A stretch of DNA of 34,641 nucleotides from Clostridia bacterium (GTDB lineage Bacteria > Bacillota > Clostridia > Saccharofermentanales > UBA5734), in assembly GCA_009928985.1 (NCBI GenBank), contig SABL01000014.1, forward strand, positions 1-34,641, read 5' to 3'. A program made the translations under genes and the position numbers. Under the pieces are notes generated by a model that was given only the letters and a program-made list of their open reading frames with translations, was not told the DNA's origin and searched no databases. The first letter of the stretch is position 1; the number at the start of each line of letters is the position of its first letter. Of the stretch, positions 1 to 8,091 are shown piece by piece.

Positions 1-1014
1 GCCATTGCCCGTGCCGGTGCCGGTGTCAACAATATCCCGGTCGACCTGTGCGCCCAGAAAGGCATCGTGGTCTTCAATACACCGGGTGCCAATGCCAATG
101 CCGTCAAGGAGCTGGCCATTGCGGCACTTCTGTTGTCCTCTCGTGACCTGGTCGGTGGGGTCAACTGGGTGCGTACCCTGCCGGACACCCTCGACATTGC
201 CAAGGAAGTCGAGAGTGGCAAGAAGGCGTTCGTAGGACCGGAGATCTATGGCAAGAAGCTGGGTGTTTTCGGTCTCGGTGCCATCGGTGCCATGGTGGCC
301 AACACTGCCAATGAACTGGGCATGGATGTCTACGGCTATGATCCATATATCACCGTCGACAATGCCTGGATGCTCAGCCGCGGAGTCAAACGGGCCGCAG
401 ATCCCAAGGCGATCTATGAACACTGCGACTACATCTCACTGCATATGCCATCCACCCCTGAGACCAAGGGATTCATCAATGCTGCTGCCGTCGAGCAGAT
501 GAAACACGGCATGCGGATCATCAATTTGTCACGTGGAGACCTGGTCAACAACGCCGACCTGGCCGTGGCACTGGAAAATGGCAAAGTTGCCCGTTATCTG
601 ACAGACTTCCCGTCTGCTGAAATTCTCGGCATGAAGAATGTCATTGCCATCCCGCACCTGGGCGCTTCGACACCGGAAAGCGAAGATAATTGTGCTGTCA
701 TGGCTGTCGATGAACTGATCGACTATCTGGAAAATGGCAATATCAAGAATAGTGTCAATTTCCCGGATGTCAAGAATCCCAAGGGTGGCGACGAAAGCAT
801 TTGCGTCATCCATCAAAACATCCCCAACATTCTGGCCCAGATTTCTACCGCTCTATCGGGTGAAGGGATCAACATCGAAAACCTCTCCAGCCGCAGCAAA
901 AAGGAATACGCCTACGCGGTTTTTGAAATCAATGGCCATTGCCCCGACTCTGTCGTCGACAAACTCACGGCTGTGGATGGCATCATCCGAGTCAACCTGA
1001 TCCGCAACCGATAA
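1..1014 (+). CDS. serA: D-3-phosphoglycerate dehydrogenase, 5'-truncated by window edge
   Basis: Oxidises 3-phosphoglycerate to 3-phosphohydroxypyruvate with NAD, the first step of serine synthesis in the cytoplasm. The reading frame is open from base 1, so about 337 C-terminal residues are present and roughly 50 are missing. Visible landmarks (numbered in the fragment): the dinucleotide motif GLGAIG at about 91-96 with an acidic residue (YGYDP) at the end of the following strand, the SRGDLVNN segment carrying the catalytic Arg, and PHLGASTPESE with the catalytic His. A C-terminal ACT domain (about the last 73 residues, from ESICVIHQN) marks the short serA type with one regulatory domain, usually serine-responsive. 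In related Firmicutes serA often lies beside serC and a DUF1015 gene; here a DUF1015 gene sits 9.5 kb away. Identity is firm; the true start is outside the window. Confidence 0.95.
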   Translation, partial: AIARAGAGVNNIPVDLCAQKGIVVFNTPGANANAVKELAIAALLLSSRDLVGGVNWVRTLPDTLDIAKEVESGKKAFVGPEIYGKKLGVFGLGAIGAMVANTANELGMDVYGYDPYITVDNAWMLSRGVKRAADPKAIYEHCDYISLHMPSTPETKGFINAAAVEQMKHGMRIINLSRGDLVNNADLAVALENGKVARYLTDFPSAEILGMKNVIAIPHLGASTPESEDNCAVMAVDELIDYLENGNIKNSVNFPDVKNPKGGDESICVIHQNIPNILAQISTALSGEGINIENLSSRSKKEYAYAVFEINGHCPDSVVDKLTAVDGIIRVNLIRNR

Positions 1015-1035
1015 GAATTGGGCGCTCGCAGCCTG

Positions 1036-1044
1036 TGGTATAAT
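1036..1044 (+). promoter_or_regulatory. Extended -10 promoter for the DUF2207 gene
   Basis: TGGTATAAT (1036-1044) is a perfect -10 hexamer with the extended TGn element. A possible -35 (TTGGGC, 1018-1023) is poor and only 15 bp away. An mRNA starting near 1051 would have a leader of about 44 nt with AGGAGGAG at 1078-1085 before the ATG at 1095. Confidence 0.7.
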
Positions 1045-1094
1045 GTGGCAGAAGTCTGGTTTTCTGATCACACCTGCAGGAGGAGCACAACAAC

Positions 1095-2978
1095 ATGCGC
1101 CTTTTCCCTCACCGCTCTTGCATGATGACACCTCGGCCCGCCTTCAGATGGGCCGTGGTGTTTTTGCTATTACTGGGCATGGTCCTGTTGACTCCTGCTG
1201 GCCTGGCCCTGGTGAACCCTTGGTTACCTCAGGTGGCAGCGGTTGATGTTGCTGCCAGTATGTTATCTGATTACCGGATCGATTCTTACCGGATCGATTG
1301 CCAGATCACGGCTGATGGCAAGGTCACAGTCCAGGAGAAGCTGGATATCCTGTATCAGCAAGATTGCGAAGAGCTGGTTTTTGCGCTGGATGCAGGCAAG
1401 GCCAGGTCGCTCCAAGTCGTATCAGTCGCCATCTCGGCCGGCTCGATCGTGAAAGGTTCCCCCGTCCAGCTGGTGGAAGTCATGCCGGCAGAAGCCAAGA
1501 CACAAGCCAAGCTGCAGTCCTTGTCATACAAGTTGAGCAGCGATGACTCCGTCCAGCGGCTCAAGATCCGCACAGTCGGGACTGCTTCAGAAACACGCCA
1601 GATTGTCATCCGCTATGAGCTGGATGGTGCCCTTGTCCAGCTCAAGGATGCGGTCAAGTTCCGCCGGTCTTTCTTTGCCATGGCAGAAGGCAAGACCGTC
1701 GCCAGCCCCGTTTTGCTGATCCACTACCCCGTTGCGAAAGAAGCAGGATCAACCTGGTACCAGGCCATTAGTCTGGTCTCGTTTGTCACTGCCGAAGTCG
1801 ACCAGGACACGATCCAGATGAGCGCGCAGCAGCTTTCTGCCAGCCAGGACATGACAGCAGCAGTGATCCTGCCGGCAGCAGGTTTTGCCAGTGGCGCAGC
1901 CTTGCTGCCGCAAGGTATCGTCCAGGACAAGGCCACGGCGATTGCAGAAATCGAGGCAGAAATGGCCCGAATGATTCAGCGGACCTGGGTGGAAGGATTT
2001 TTGGCCCGTCTGACCTGGATTTTGCTGGTTGTTGCCCTTTTTGTCCTGACTTTTCTCGTCCTTGTTTTTGAGCGCGAGGGTTTGCTTGGACAGCCTCGAT
2101 CTCTCGGATCAACACAGGGTCACATCACTGCTCCTGCACATTCCCCTGCGATCTTGGCCAGGCTATCTCGTAACCATCACCCAGGCCAGATCCTGCTTGG
2201 AACCATGATGGACCTGGTTGTGCGCGGCAAATTACGCCTCGACGGTCATGTTTTCACCCTCCTGGCTTACAGTGTGCCGGATTACCAGGGCATGTCAGCC
2301 TTTGAAATTTTCCTGTTGCAGTGGTTTTTCGAACGCATCACGAGGGAAAATACCTTGTCGACAGCCCAGATCCGCAGATATGCCCTGGACAAGGGCACGG
2401 CGGCCGAATTTTCCGCTTATTATGAGCAATTCATCCACTTGATCCAGGAAGACATGGCCAAGGCTGGCTTAGTCGACCTGCACAAAAGACATCTCGGCAA
2501 AGTCATCGGCCTGACCTTAGCCGGGGCATATGCCCTTGCCGGACTGCTCATCACGGGGATAACGGGGGCACTGGCGGGGTTGATCCTCATCGTTCCCGCC
2601 CTGGTGTTTGCTGGATTCGGCCTGGGTCTGAAACATCTGACCCGACTGGGCAATATCGAAGCAGCCAAAGCCTGGGCATTCAGGCTGCTGCTCAAAAGCT
2701 ATGCCCGTCAGAAAAAACACGAGCCGGACAATCCAGTTCTGGATAGCACCTTGCTGGCCTCTGCCATTGCCCTGGGTGTTTCCAGACGGTATCTGCGCCA
2801 GCTTTCTGAGCTTTATGGCAGCAAGCGCCGACTGGTCAGCCAGTTCATGGCCGGATTGACAAAAAGCTTGACCGGGGATGTTGAAAACCTGGCGGGATTT
2901 GCGCGTGACCTGGACGCCATGGGATCCATGCTGTCAGCCAGCCTCTACCTCGCGCTCGGGATCCATTTCTACGACTGA
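1095..2978 (+). CDS. DUF2207 family membrane protein
   Basis: A 627-residue protein of the DUF2207 family, whose function is unknown. An N-terminal hydrophobic segment (about 20-41) acts as signal peptide or anchor. An outside beta-rich region follows, starting with the family-typical SDYRIDSYRIDCQITADGK (about 58-76). A second membrane segment at about 308-329 leads to a cytoplasmic part containing the typical block ILLGTMMDLVVRGKLRLDG, then a hydrophobic hairpin at about 469-512 and a soluble C-terminal tail. The start is set by AGGAGGAG 9-11 bases upstream. The last 45 bp overlap the 3' end of the opposite-strand RCC1 gene, and I see no terminator between them. It has its own promoter and is not obviously in an operon. 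Family membership is confident; role unassigned. Confidence 0.85.
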   Translation: MRLFPHRSCMMTPRPAFRWAVVFLLLLGMVLLTPAGLALVNPWLPQVAAVDVAASMLSDYRIDSYRIDCQITADGKVTVQEKLDILYQQDCEELVFALDAGKARSLQVVSVAISAGSIVKGSPVQLVEVMPAEAKTQAKLQSLSYKLSSDDSVQRLKIRTVGTASETRQIVIRYELDGALVQLKDAVKFRRSFFAMAEGKTVASPVLLIHYPVAKEAGSTWYQAISLVSFVTAEVDQDTIQMSAQQLSASQDMTAAVILPAAGFASGAALLPQGIVQDKATAIAEIEAEMARMIQRTWVEGFLARLTWILLVVALFVLTFLVLVFEREGLLGQPRSLGSTQGHITAPAHSPAILARLSRNHHPGQILLGTMMDLVVRGKLRLDGHVFTLLAYSVPDYQGMSAFEIFLLQWFFERITRENTLSTAQIRRYALDKGTAAEFSAYYEQFIHLIQEDMAKAGLVDLHKRHLGKVIGLTLAGAYALAGLLITGITGALAGLILIVPALVFAGFGLGLKHLTRLGNIEAAKAWAFRLLLKSYARQKKHEPDNPVLDSTLLASAIALGVSRRYLRQLSELYGSKRRLVSQFMAGLTKSLTGDVENLAGFARDLDAMGSMLSASLYLALGIHFYD

Positions 2979-4883
2979 CTGGTTTTTGCGCCGGATTTTG
3001 TAAACGACAAGCCAGAGACTGGCCAGCAGAACGAAAATCGCCCCGCCATAGATCCATCTGCTGTATGGGGGCAGAATCACCTGCAGGTTTTCGATGCCTG
3101 ACAAAGACCAGGGGACCTCATGCGGCTGGCGTTTGCCGGATGGGTGGGGCATCCAGTGATGAGCGATCGATTCTGCAGGAGCCTCGATGGATTTTCTTGT
3201 CAGGAAGTAAGAATCGCCCTGGGTGCCTTCTGGCAGGCGGTAGGCGGTGAGACGGGCCAGATCGGCTGGATTGGCACCCTGGTTGTTTTGATCATAGGCC
3301 ATGACACTGATCTGGACAGGTGTGGCCGCGTCAATTCCGGTTGCGTTCCATTCGAGGACCAGTCCGGCATCCTGGAGCACAGGGGCCTGTCCGGCTGCTG
3401 TGATTTCGACATAGTAACCAGCCACGGCTGTATTGTCCTGAGCCTCGGGCCATTTGATTTTGATCGCGTTGTCTTTTCCGGTATTGAGCCGGATGGACTG
3501 GCTGCTGGTCCAGCGGGGCAAGAACAAATCATTGGTCTCGATCTGTTCCAAAGTCACCCGTGCGGTCTCGTCGTCTTGTCCCAGTTGACCACGGTTGTTC
3601 GCACCAGCGGTCGCCAGCAACCCTTTGCTGCTTAGAACCAGGACATGCTCGGATCCAAAGGCGATGCTTTCAAAAGGCAAAAAGCCAGAACCCCAGTAGC
3701 CATCGAAAAAGCCTTGCAATCGCGAGGGGACATAGCGGCTGGCTTTGTCGGCAAGCCCCAGCTGATGGCTGGCGTTGAGTCCCCAGAGGTAGAGTTCGTT
3801 TGTCTGGACCGGCTGGCCAAATCTCGAGGTCGAGACATCTCGAACAGCTGCAGACTGAGCATATCCGGCCGCAACAGAGAGCAGGCGCTCATCGCTCGGA
3901 TCGAGATTGCCAGTGAGGTCGAGCAAGACTGGTTGGAGCTGTTGCTTGCTGGTCGCCTTCTGCCCCCCCAAACCCAGCTGGCCAAGTGAGTTATCCCCCC
4001 AGACATAGAGTTGGCGGTAACCTGAAACGGTACTCAGGGCCAGGATGTGATCTGAACCGGCGGACACGTCAATGACCTGGCTGATGCCGGAAACCAGGGC
4101 CGGGGCCCGGTGTGAGTCCGTTGTACCATCACCGAGCTGGCCATGGGTGTTGTCACCCCAGGCGAACAATTGACCTGTTTCATCGACATAAAGTGAGAAA
4201 TTGGCACCAGCACGCACCAAGGTGGCGCCTTTTTTGACGATCTGGACTGGCCGGGTATTGCGCAGGGCGAGCACCGCACCATCAATCCCGAGGACCTCCT
4301 CGGATGCAACATCGCCAACTTGCCCCTGGGTATTGTGACCCCAGGCCCAGACACTGCCGTCAACGCCCAGGGCCAGGGAGTGGTAGGCACCGGCGGCAAT
4401 GGCCTGGATTACTGGCAGACCGGTGATTTTGACCGGGGAATCGACATTGGCGACCCTGCCATCACCGACTTGCCCATATGCATTGCGGCCGAGGGCATAG
4501 ACGGTGCCGCTCCGGCCCAGGATCAGCGTATGGTAGGCCCCGGCACTGATAGCCTGGGCCGGTTCTGGCAATTCAAGCTGGACAGGTGAACTGGCATGGT
4601 CTGCGCCGGATGAACCGCTTTGACCATACACATTGTCCCCCCAGGCATAGACCAGCCCATCGTAATCAAGGAAAACGCTGTGGGCCATGCCAGCTGAAAC
4701 CTGGGCCATCGGCTGCAGTGCGACCAGTTCGGGATTGGCATCGGCCAGTCCCTGGCGTGGTGCGACCATGATGGGCAAGCTGATCATGACACTGATGAGA
4801 ATCGCCAGATAAAAGAAAACAGCAGTGAGACGGCGGTGCGTCAAATGGCGGACCGGCTGACTGGATTGATTTTTTTGCATCAT
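2934..4883 (-). CDS. RCC1-repeat beta-propeller protein, membrane anchored
   Basis: A 649-residue protein with seven RCC1-type repeats of the pattern 'SAG..H...L...G.vyaWGdN..GQlG' between about residues 55 and 450, enough for one complete seven-bladed propeller. A hydrophobic segment at about 19-41 is a signal peptide or anchor. After the propeller comes a roughly 90-residue fibronectin-III-like stretch (around KIKWPEAQDNTAVAGYYVEI), then a membrane segment at about 611-629 followed by a basic KIRRKNQ stop-transfer tail. I infer an outside propeller held by a C-terminal anchor, with binding partner unknown. Bacterial RCC1 proteins are diverse, so the name does not imply GTPase exchange activity. 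Two ATG codons lie in tandem at the start; only a weak GTGAAAG precedes them. It is divergent from cca and convergent with the DUF2207 gene. Confidence 0.8.
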   Translation of the reverse strand: MMQKNQSSQPVRHLTHRRLTAVFFYLAILISVMISLPIMVAPRQGLADANPELVALQPMAQVSAGMAHSVFLDYDGLVYAWGDNVYGQSGSSGADHASSPVQLELPEPAQAISAGAYHTLILGRSGTVYALGRNAYGQVGDGRVANVDSPVKITGLPVIQAIAAGAYHSLALGVDGSVWAWGHNTQGQVGDVASEEVLGIDGAVLALRNTRPVQIVKKGATLVRAGANFSLYVDETGQLFAWGDNTHGQLGDGTTDSHRAPALVSGISQVIDVSAGSDHILALSTVSGYRQLYVWGDNSLGQLGLGGQKATSKQQLQPVLLDLTGNLDPSDERLLSVAAGYAQSAAVRDVSTSRFGQPVQTNELYLWGLNASHQLGLADKASRYVPSRLQGFFDGYWGSGFLPFESIAFGSEHVLVLSSKGLLATAGANNRGQLGQDDETARVTLEQIETNDLFLPRWTSSQSIRLNTGKDNAIKIKWPEAQDNTAVAGYYVEITAAGQAPVLQDAGLVLEWNATGIDAATPVQISVMAYDQNNQGANPADLARLTAYRLPEGTQGDSYFLTRKSIEAPAESIAHHWMPHPSGKRQPHEVPWSLSGIENLQVILPPYSRWIYGGAIFVLLASLWLVVYKIRRKNQSVVEMDPEREVEAG

Positions 4884-4891
4884 CTTTCACT

Positions 4892-4919
4892 TTGCGCAAG
4901 TTGCGCGAACCGTTAAAAT
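4892..4919 (+). promoter_or_regulatory. Candidate promoter for cca, with a TTGCGC dyad
   Basis: TTGCGC (4892-4897), 16-bp spacer, TAAAAT (4914-4919) reads toward cca. The -35 lies in the palindrome TTGCGCAA (4892-4899), and the segment 4895-4905 (CGCAA-G-TTGCG) forms a second dyad, so an operator is possible. It faces the RCC1 promoter, and the two transcripts would overlap in this region. Confidence 0.5.
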
Positions 4920-4935
4920 AGGAATATGCTGCTCA

Positions 4936-4964
4936 ATGATACACGGTCCGACCACAATATGCAA
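4936..4964 (-). promoter_or_regulatory. Candidate promoter for the RCC1 gene
   Basis: Read on the minus strand: TTGCAT (4964-4959), a 17-bp spacer, and TATCAT (4941-4936), a good vegetative-type promoter. Transcription would start near 4929, giving a leader of about 46 nt to the ATG at 4883. It lies inside the region between cca's upstream ATG (4926) and its preferred start (4986). Confidence 0.55.
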
Positions 4965-4985
4965 ACAAAGCAGGGGAGACACGTC

Positions 4986-6404
4986 ATGGTCATGCCACTC
5001 GACTGGTCCTTGCGCATCCCGGGCCCGGTGCACACAGCCCTGGACCATCTCGAACAAGCCGGGTTTGAAGCCTGGCTGGTGGGTGGTTGTGTCCGTGACC
5101 TGGCGATCGGGCGCACACCCCTGGATTTTGATGTCTCGACCCGCGCCTTGCCCGATCAGGTCCTGCGGGTTTTCCCCCATGCCTTTGCTACCGGCCTGGC
5201 CCATGGTACGGTGACTGTCCTGGTAGAACACCATGCCATCGAAATCACGACCTATCGCAGTGAGAGTGACTATTCTGATGGGCGTCGCCCTGACAAGGTG
5301 CTGTTTGAATCTGATATAAATAAAGATTTGAGCCGGCGTGACTTCACAATCAACAGCATGGCCTATCATCCTGGCCGGGGCCTTCTCGATCCGTTCGGCG
5401 GCTGGACGGACTTGATGGAGAACCGGTTGCGGACCGTGGGTGACCCGGGGACACGCTTGCGTGAAGATGCGCTGCGCATGCTGCGAGCGTTGCGGTTCAC
5501 TCTGACATACCATTTGCAACCAGATCTTGATCTGGTCGCAGCCATTCACCGGGAACGGCAGCGCACCCTGATTCTTAGTGTAGAACGGATCACACACGAA
5601 CTGAGCCGCATGATGAATGCAGCGCATGGCCAGGCTTTGCTGCCTTTCGAATCCGGCGAGCTGCTGCCTGTCATTGCCCAGCGCCTGTTTGGTTTTGCAC
5701 CGGACAACCAAGGCCTGACCCGGCTGCTGGCGACCTGGATCAGACCGGCCTGGCATGCCGACCAGACGGTGCCTTTGTTTTACCTGGCTTGCCAACTCTG
5801 CCGACTGGACGCGTCCGGTGGCCAGCCGGCTGGCTTGAAACAGGAAACTGACGTCCAGGAAAAACAGTTGAGAAAAATCCTTGCCCCCGGATCCCTTCAG
5901 GATCTGCGCGGACTTTTCCAGCAAACCTGCCGCATGTCACGGACGGCTTCCCGCCATGGCCATGCGATGCTTTATGCTGCCGGGCTGCGCCTGCATCTGG
6001 ATTTGAACCGGGAACTGGATGCCCTGAGCCTGGCGATTGTCATCCGGGCTTTGGCCAAAACCCTGGCGCTTGATCCCCATGACGCCAGGCAATGTGCAGT
6101 CGATGGCTGGGCGTTGCTGGCCTTTATTTGCCCACAATGGCTGTGCCTTTTACCTGAACTCATCAACTTGCGCCAGCAAATCCAGCTGGAGGAGGAAACA
6201 GAGTCTGGTTTGGGGTTGCCGGTTTCCCTGGCTGAGCTGGCGATAACAGGACGTGACCTGTCCAGCCAATTACCGATCAAAGGCATCCAGCTGGGACTTT
6301 TTCTGGAACGGCTGCTGTCTTATGTCCAGAAAGAACCTTCAGACCATGCCCGGGATCAGCTTCTCAGACTGGCAGGCAACTGGCTCGGCACTGAATCGGC
6401 CTGA
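4986..6404 (+). CDS. cca: CCA tRNA nucleotidyltransferase
   Basis: Adds or repairs the 3'-CCA end of tRNAs using CTP and ATP; class II nucleotidyltransferase (poly(A) polymerase/CCA-adding family). With the start chosen here the protein has 472 residues. Head-domain motifs: LVGGCVRD (31-38), the metal-binding DFD (47-49), RRDFTINSMAYHP, and REDALRMLRALRF for nucleotide selection and tRNA contact. The C-terminal helical half is divergent, as usual; no obvious HD phosphohydrolase motif was seen. An in-frame ATG exists at 4926, but AGGGGAG (4972-4978) sits seven bases before the ATG at 4986, and the protein then begins like other family members, so 4986 is preferred. A poly(A) polymerase assignment cannot be excluded from sequence alone, but CCA addition is the usual role in Firmicutes. 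Confidence 0.9.
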   Translation: MVMPLDWSLRIPGPVHTALDHLEQAGFEAWLVGGCVRDLAIGRTPLDFDVSTRALPDQVLRVFPHAFATGLAHGTVTVLVEHHAIEITTYRSESDYSDGRRPDKVLFESDINKDLSRRDFTINSMAYHPGRGLLDPFGGWTDLMENRLRTVGDPGTRLREDALRMLRALRFTLTYHLQPDLDLVAAIHRERQRTLILSVERITHELSRMMNAAHGQALLPFESGELLPVIAQRLFGFAPDNQGLTRLLATWIRPAWHADQTVPLFYLACQLCRLDASGGQPAGLKQETDVQEKQLRKILAPGSLQDLRGLFQQTCRMSRTASRHGHAMLYAAGLRLHLDLNRELDALSLAIVIRALAKTLALDPHDARQCAVDGWALLAFICPQWLCLLPELINLRQQIQLEEETESGLGLPVSLAELAITGRDLSSQLPIKGIQLGLFLERLLSYVQKEPSDHARDQLLRLAGNWLGTESA

Positions 6405-6493
6405 TAAACGGCGGTCATCCTGCTTCGGATAACCTGGGTCAGACGTCGTTTGGTCAACTGCAACCGTACTGCAACATAGCACCTAAAGATCTG

Positions 6494-6502
6494 TGCTATA
6501 AT
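6494..6502 (+). promoter_or_regulatory. Extended -10 promoter for the LysM protein gene
   Basis: TGCTATAAT (6494-6502), a perfect extended -10 with no recognisable -35. Predicted start near 6509; AGGAGGA at 6520-6526 and ATG at 6536 follow. The 131 bp between cca and this gene show nothing else I can support, and no cca terminator. Confidence 0.75.
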
Positions 6503-6535
6503 TTAAAACTGCACCAAACAGGAGGACTTAAACGT

Positions 6536-8020
6536 ATGGCTAAATCGCCTCATCCGGCGCTGACCCGACTGGCAGCGACCGTTACTGCCCGATATTTCCC
6601 TGGCAATAGTATTTTCGATGGTTATTATCTGGATGGCCGCCTGACGGCCCGGCGCGAACACCGGGCCTGTGATGCGACCCTCGACCGGGAAGACCGCGGC
6701 TTTTTCTATGCCGCTTTTGCCCATCCATCCAGCCATGGCCAGGAGGAGCTGGTTTCATCCCGGGCGCACAAGGCTCTGGAACGAATCCTCAATGATGTCA
6801 AGCAGAATATCCGCAACATCGACGCAGAGATCAATGAGCTTGCTGAATGTGCGGTCGAAATTGCCGGTCGTGGTTCCCTGCAGCATGAAAACGCTCGCCA
6901 GCCCTATTTTGCCGGTGTCATGGTCAAAGACGCCGAACTGGCTGCCATCACCATGGGCCATGGCTGTGCCTATCTTTACCGTAATGATGCCCTGTACCCT
7001 CTGACTCACGACGACATCACCCTGGAACCGGTGGATTACCACGGTAAACCGGTCTTGGGCCAGGACATTTATTGCGCCGGCGTTGCCGGTACCGTCCGGT
7101 ATTCCAATATTGCCCAGCTGCAGCCTGACGACTGCGTGATCGTCTGCAATAAGGAAATCATCACCACGCTGGGCCAGCACGAGATTTTGCGCCTGCTGTA
7201 CGAGGCAGAAGACCAGTCTGATGCGGCGGGTCTGATCATCACCGCAGCTTCAGCCAAGCTGCCCGGTGTTCCGATGCAGATCATCGCCTGCTTTGTCGAG
7301 TCTATCCGGTCCACAGACAAGCCGGCCCGGCCCACACCTTCACGCGTTGCTGCAGAGGGTGGACTCTTTGGCCAAGTAACTGGCAAATTTAGCCAGCCGA
7401 CTGGCAAATTCAGCCAGCCGACTGGCAAACTTAGCCAGCCTGGCCAGCCGTCCAAGCCCGCTGCGATTAAAAGCCAGGATGACGTGGCCAGCGCAGCCCC
7501 TGTCGAGCCGATGCCGAATCTAATCCCGGATGAAGAAGAAACACCATATGACAAAGGCTACTTCGAACGCCCCCGGGATGAGAATGGCCGGATTCGCCGC
7601 CTCGCCTTGTACATGGTGATCACGGCAGTGACCATCGGGGCTGTTTTTGCCATTTTCAACATGATTTTCGGCAAAGACGGCGATACTACCTTGCCATCTG
7701 AGACGACCGTCCAGTCGGAGACAACCGAAGAAACAGACGAGATGACCATAACTGAACCGGAAGAAACTGAAGAGACCACACCGGAAGAAACAACCAGCGA
7801 GGAAACGACGGCTGAGACGACTCCCAAGCCGGCCGAAACCACGGCAGCCCCCGCCCAGGAGACTATCCATACCGTCAAATCCGGGGATACGTTCTATGCC
7901 ATTGCCGTCAAATATTTCGGCGATGGGTCCCAGGCGACCATCGACAAGATCAAGGATTACAATAGCTTGACGTCAGACAACCTGCAGCTGGGCCAGAAAA
8001 TCAAGATCCCGCCCCAGTAA
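6536..8020 (+). CDS. PP2C-like (degenerate) domain - TM - LysM protein
   Basis: A 494-residue protein with an unusual layout. Residues about 55-255 resemble a PP2C Ser/Thr phosphatase: GHGCAYLYRNDALYPLTHDD (141-160) matches the usual 'GDSRAYL.R.g.l..LT.DH' block, and LQPDDCVIVCNKEIIT (195-210) the 'L..GD.lLLCSDGLTD' block. All metal-binding aspartates seem replaced (HPSSH for DGMGG, GHG for GDS, CNKEI for CSDGL), so catalysis is unlikely. Next come a short repeat-bearing linker (about 281-303), one membrane segment (about 355-377), a long Thr/Glu-rich spacer, and a C-terminal LysM domain (about 445-493, HTVKSGDTFYAIA) that binds peptidoglycan. Inferred topology: PP2C-like part in the cytoplasm, LysM in the wall. 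Start fixed by AGGAGGA and a promoter. The LysM is certain; the PP2C relation is my inference from motif spacing. Confidence 0.8.
   Translation: MAKSPHPALTRLAATVTARYFPGNSIFDGYYLDGRLTARREHRACDATLDREDRGFFYAAFAHPSSHGQEELVSSRAHKALERILNDVKQNIRNIDAEINELAECAVEIAGRGSLQHENARQPYFAGVMVKDAELAAITMGHGCAYLYRNDALYPLTHDDITLEPVDYHGKPVLGQDIYCAGVAGTVRYSNIAQLQPDDCVIVCNKEIITTLGQHEILRLLYEAEDQSDAAGLIITAASAKLPGVPMQIIACFVESIRSTDKPARPTPSRVAAEGGLFGQVTGKFSQPTGKFSQPTGKLSQPGQPSKPAAIKSQDDVASAAPVEPMPNLIPDEEETPYDKGYFERPRDENGRIRRLALYMVITAVTIGAVFAIFNMIFGKDGDTTLPSETTVQSETTEETDEMTITEPEETEETTPEETTSEETTAETTPKPAETTAAPAQETIHTVKSGDTFYAIAVKYFGDGSQATIDKIKDYNSLTSDNLQLGQKIKIPPQ
7379..7441 (+). repeat. Three tandem 21-bp in-frame repeats
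   Basis: Copies at 7379-7399, 7400-7420 and 7421-7441, differing at one to three bases. Each encodes a seven-residue unit like TGKFSQP in the linker between the PP2C-like part and the membrane segment. Copy number could vary by slippage without breaking the frame. Confidence 0.9.
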
Positions 8021-8056
8021 ACAGCTGGGACTCTGAACAATAGAACAGCGTGAAAC

Positions 8057-8090
8057 AAGGAGAGCTGCCAGGCGATGGCAGCTCTCCTTT
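8057..8090. terminator. Bidirectional rho-independent terminator
   Basis: Perfect 14-bp stem (8057-8070 with 8076-8089) and a 5-base loop, with short T-runs on both sides. It sits between the LysM gene (plus) and the YYY gene (minus), whose stop codon is at 8094-8092, just outside the stem, so it can end both transcripts. Confidence 0.85.
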
Positions 8091-8091
8091 G

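Noticed and set aside
4887-5924. 345-codon frame antisense to cca
   Set aside because: Overlaps conserved cca motifs; composition-driven and without ribosome binding site or recognisable domain.
7520-7878. Ser/Val-rich reading frames opposite the LysM gene
   Set aside because: They mirror the Thr/Glu-rich spacer (gag/gaa/acg/acc codons) on the other strand and have no ribosome binding site.
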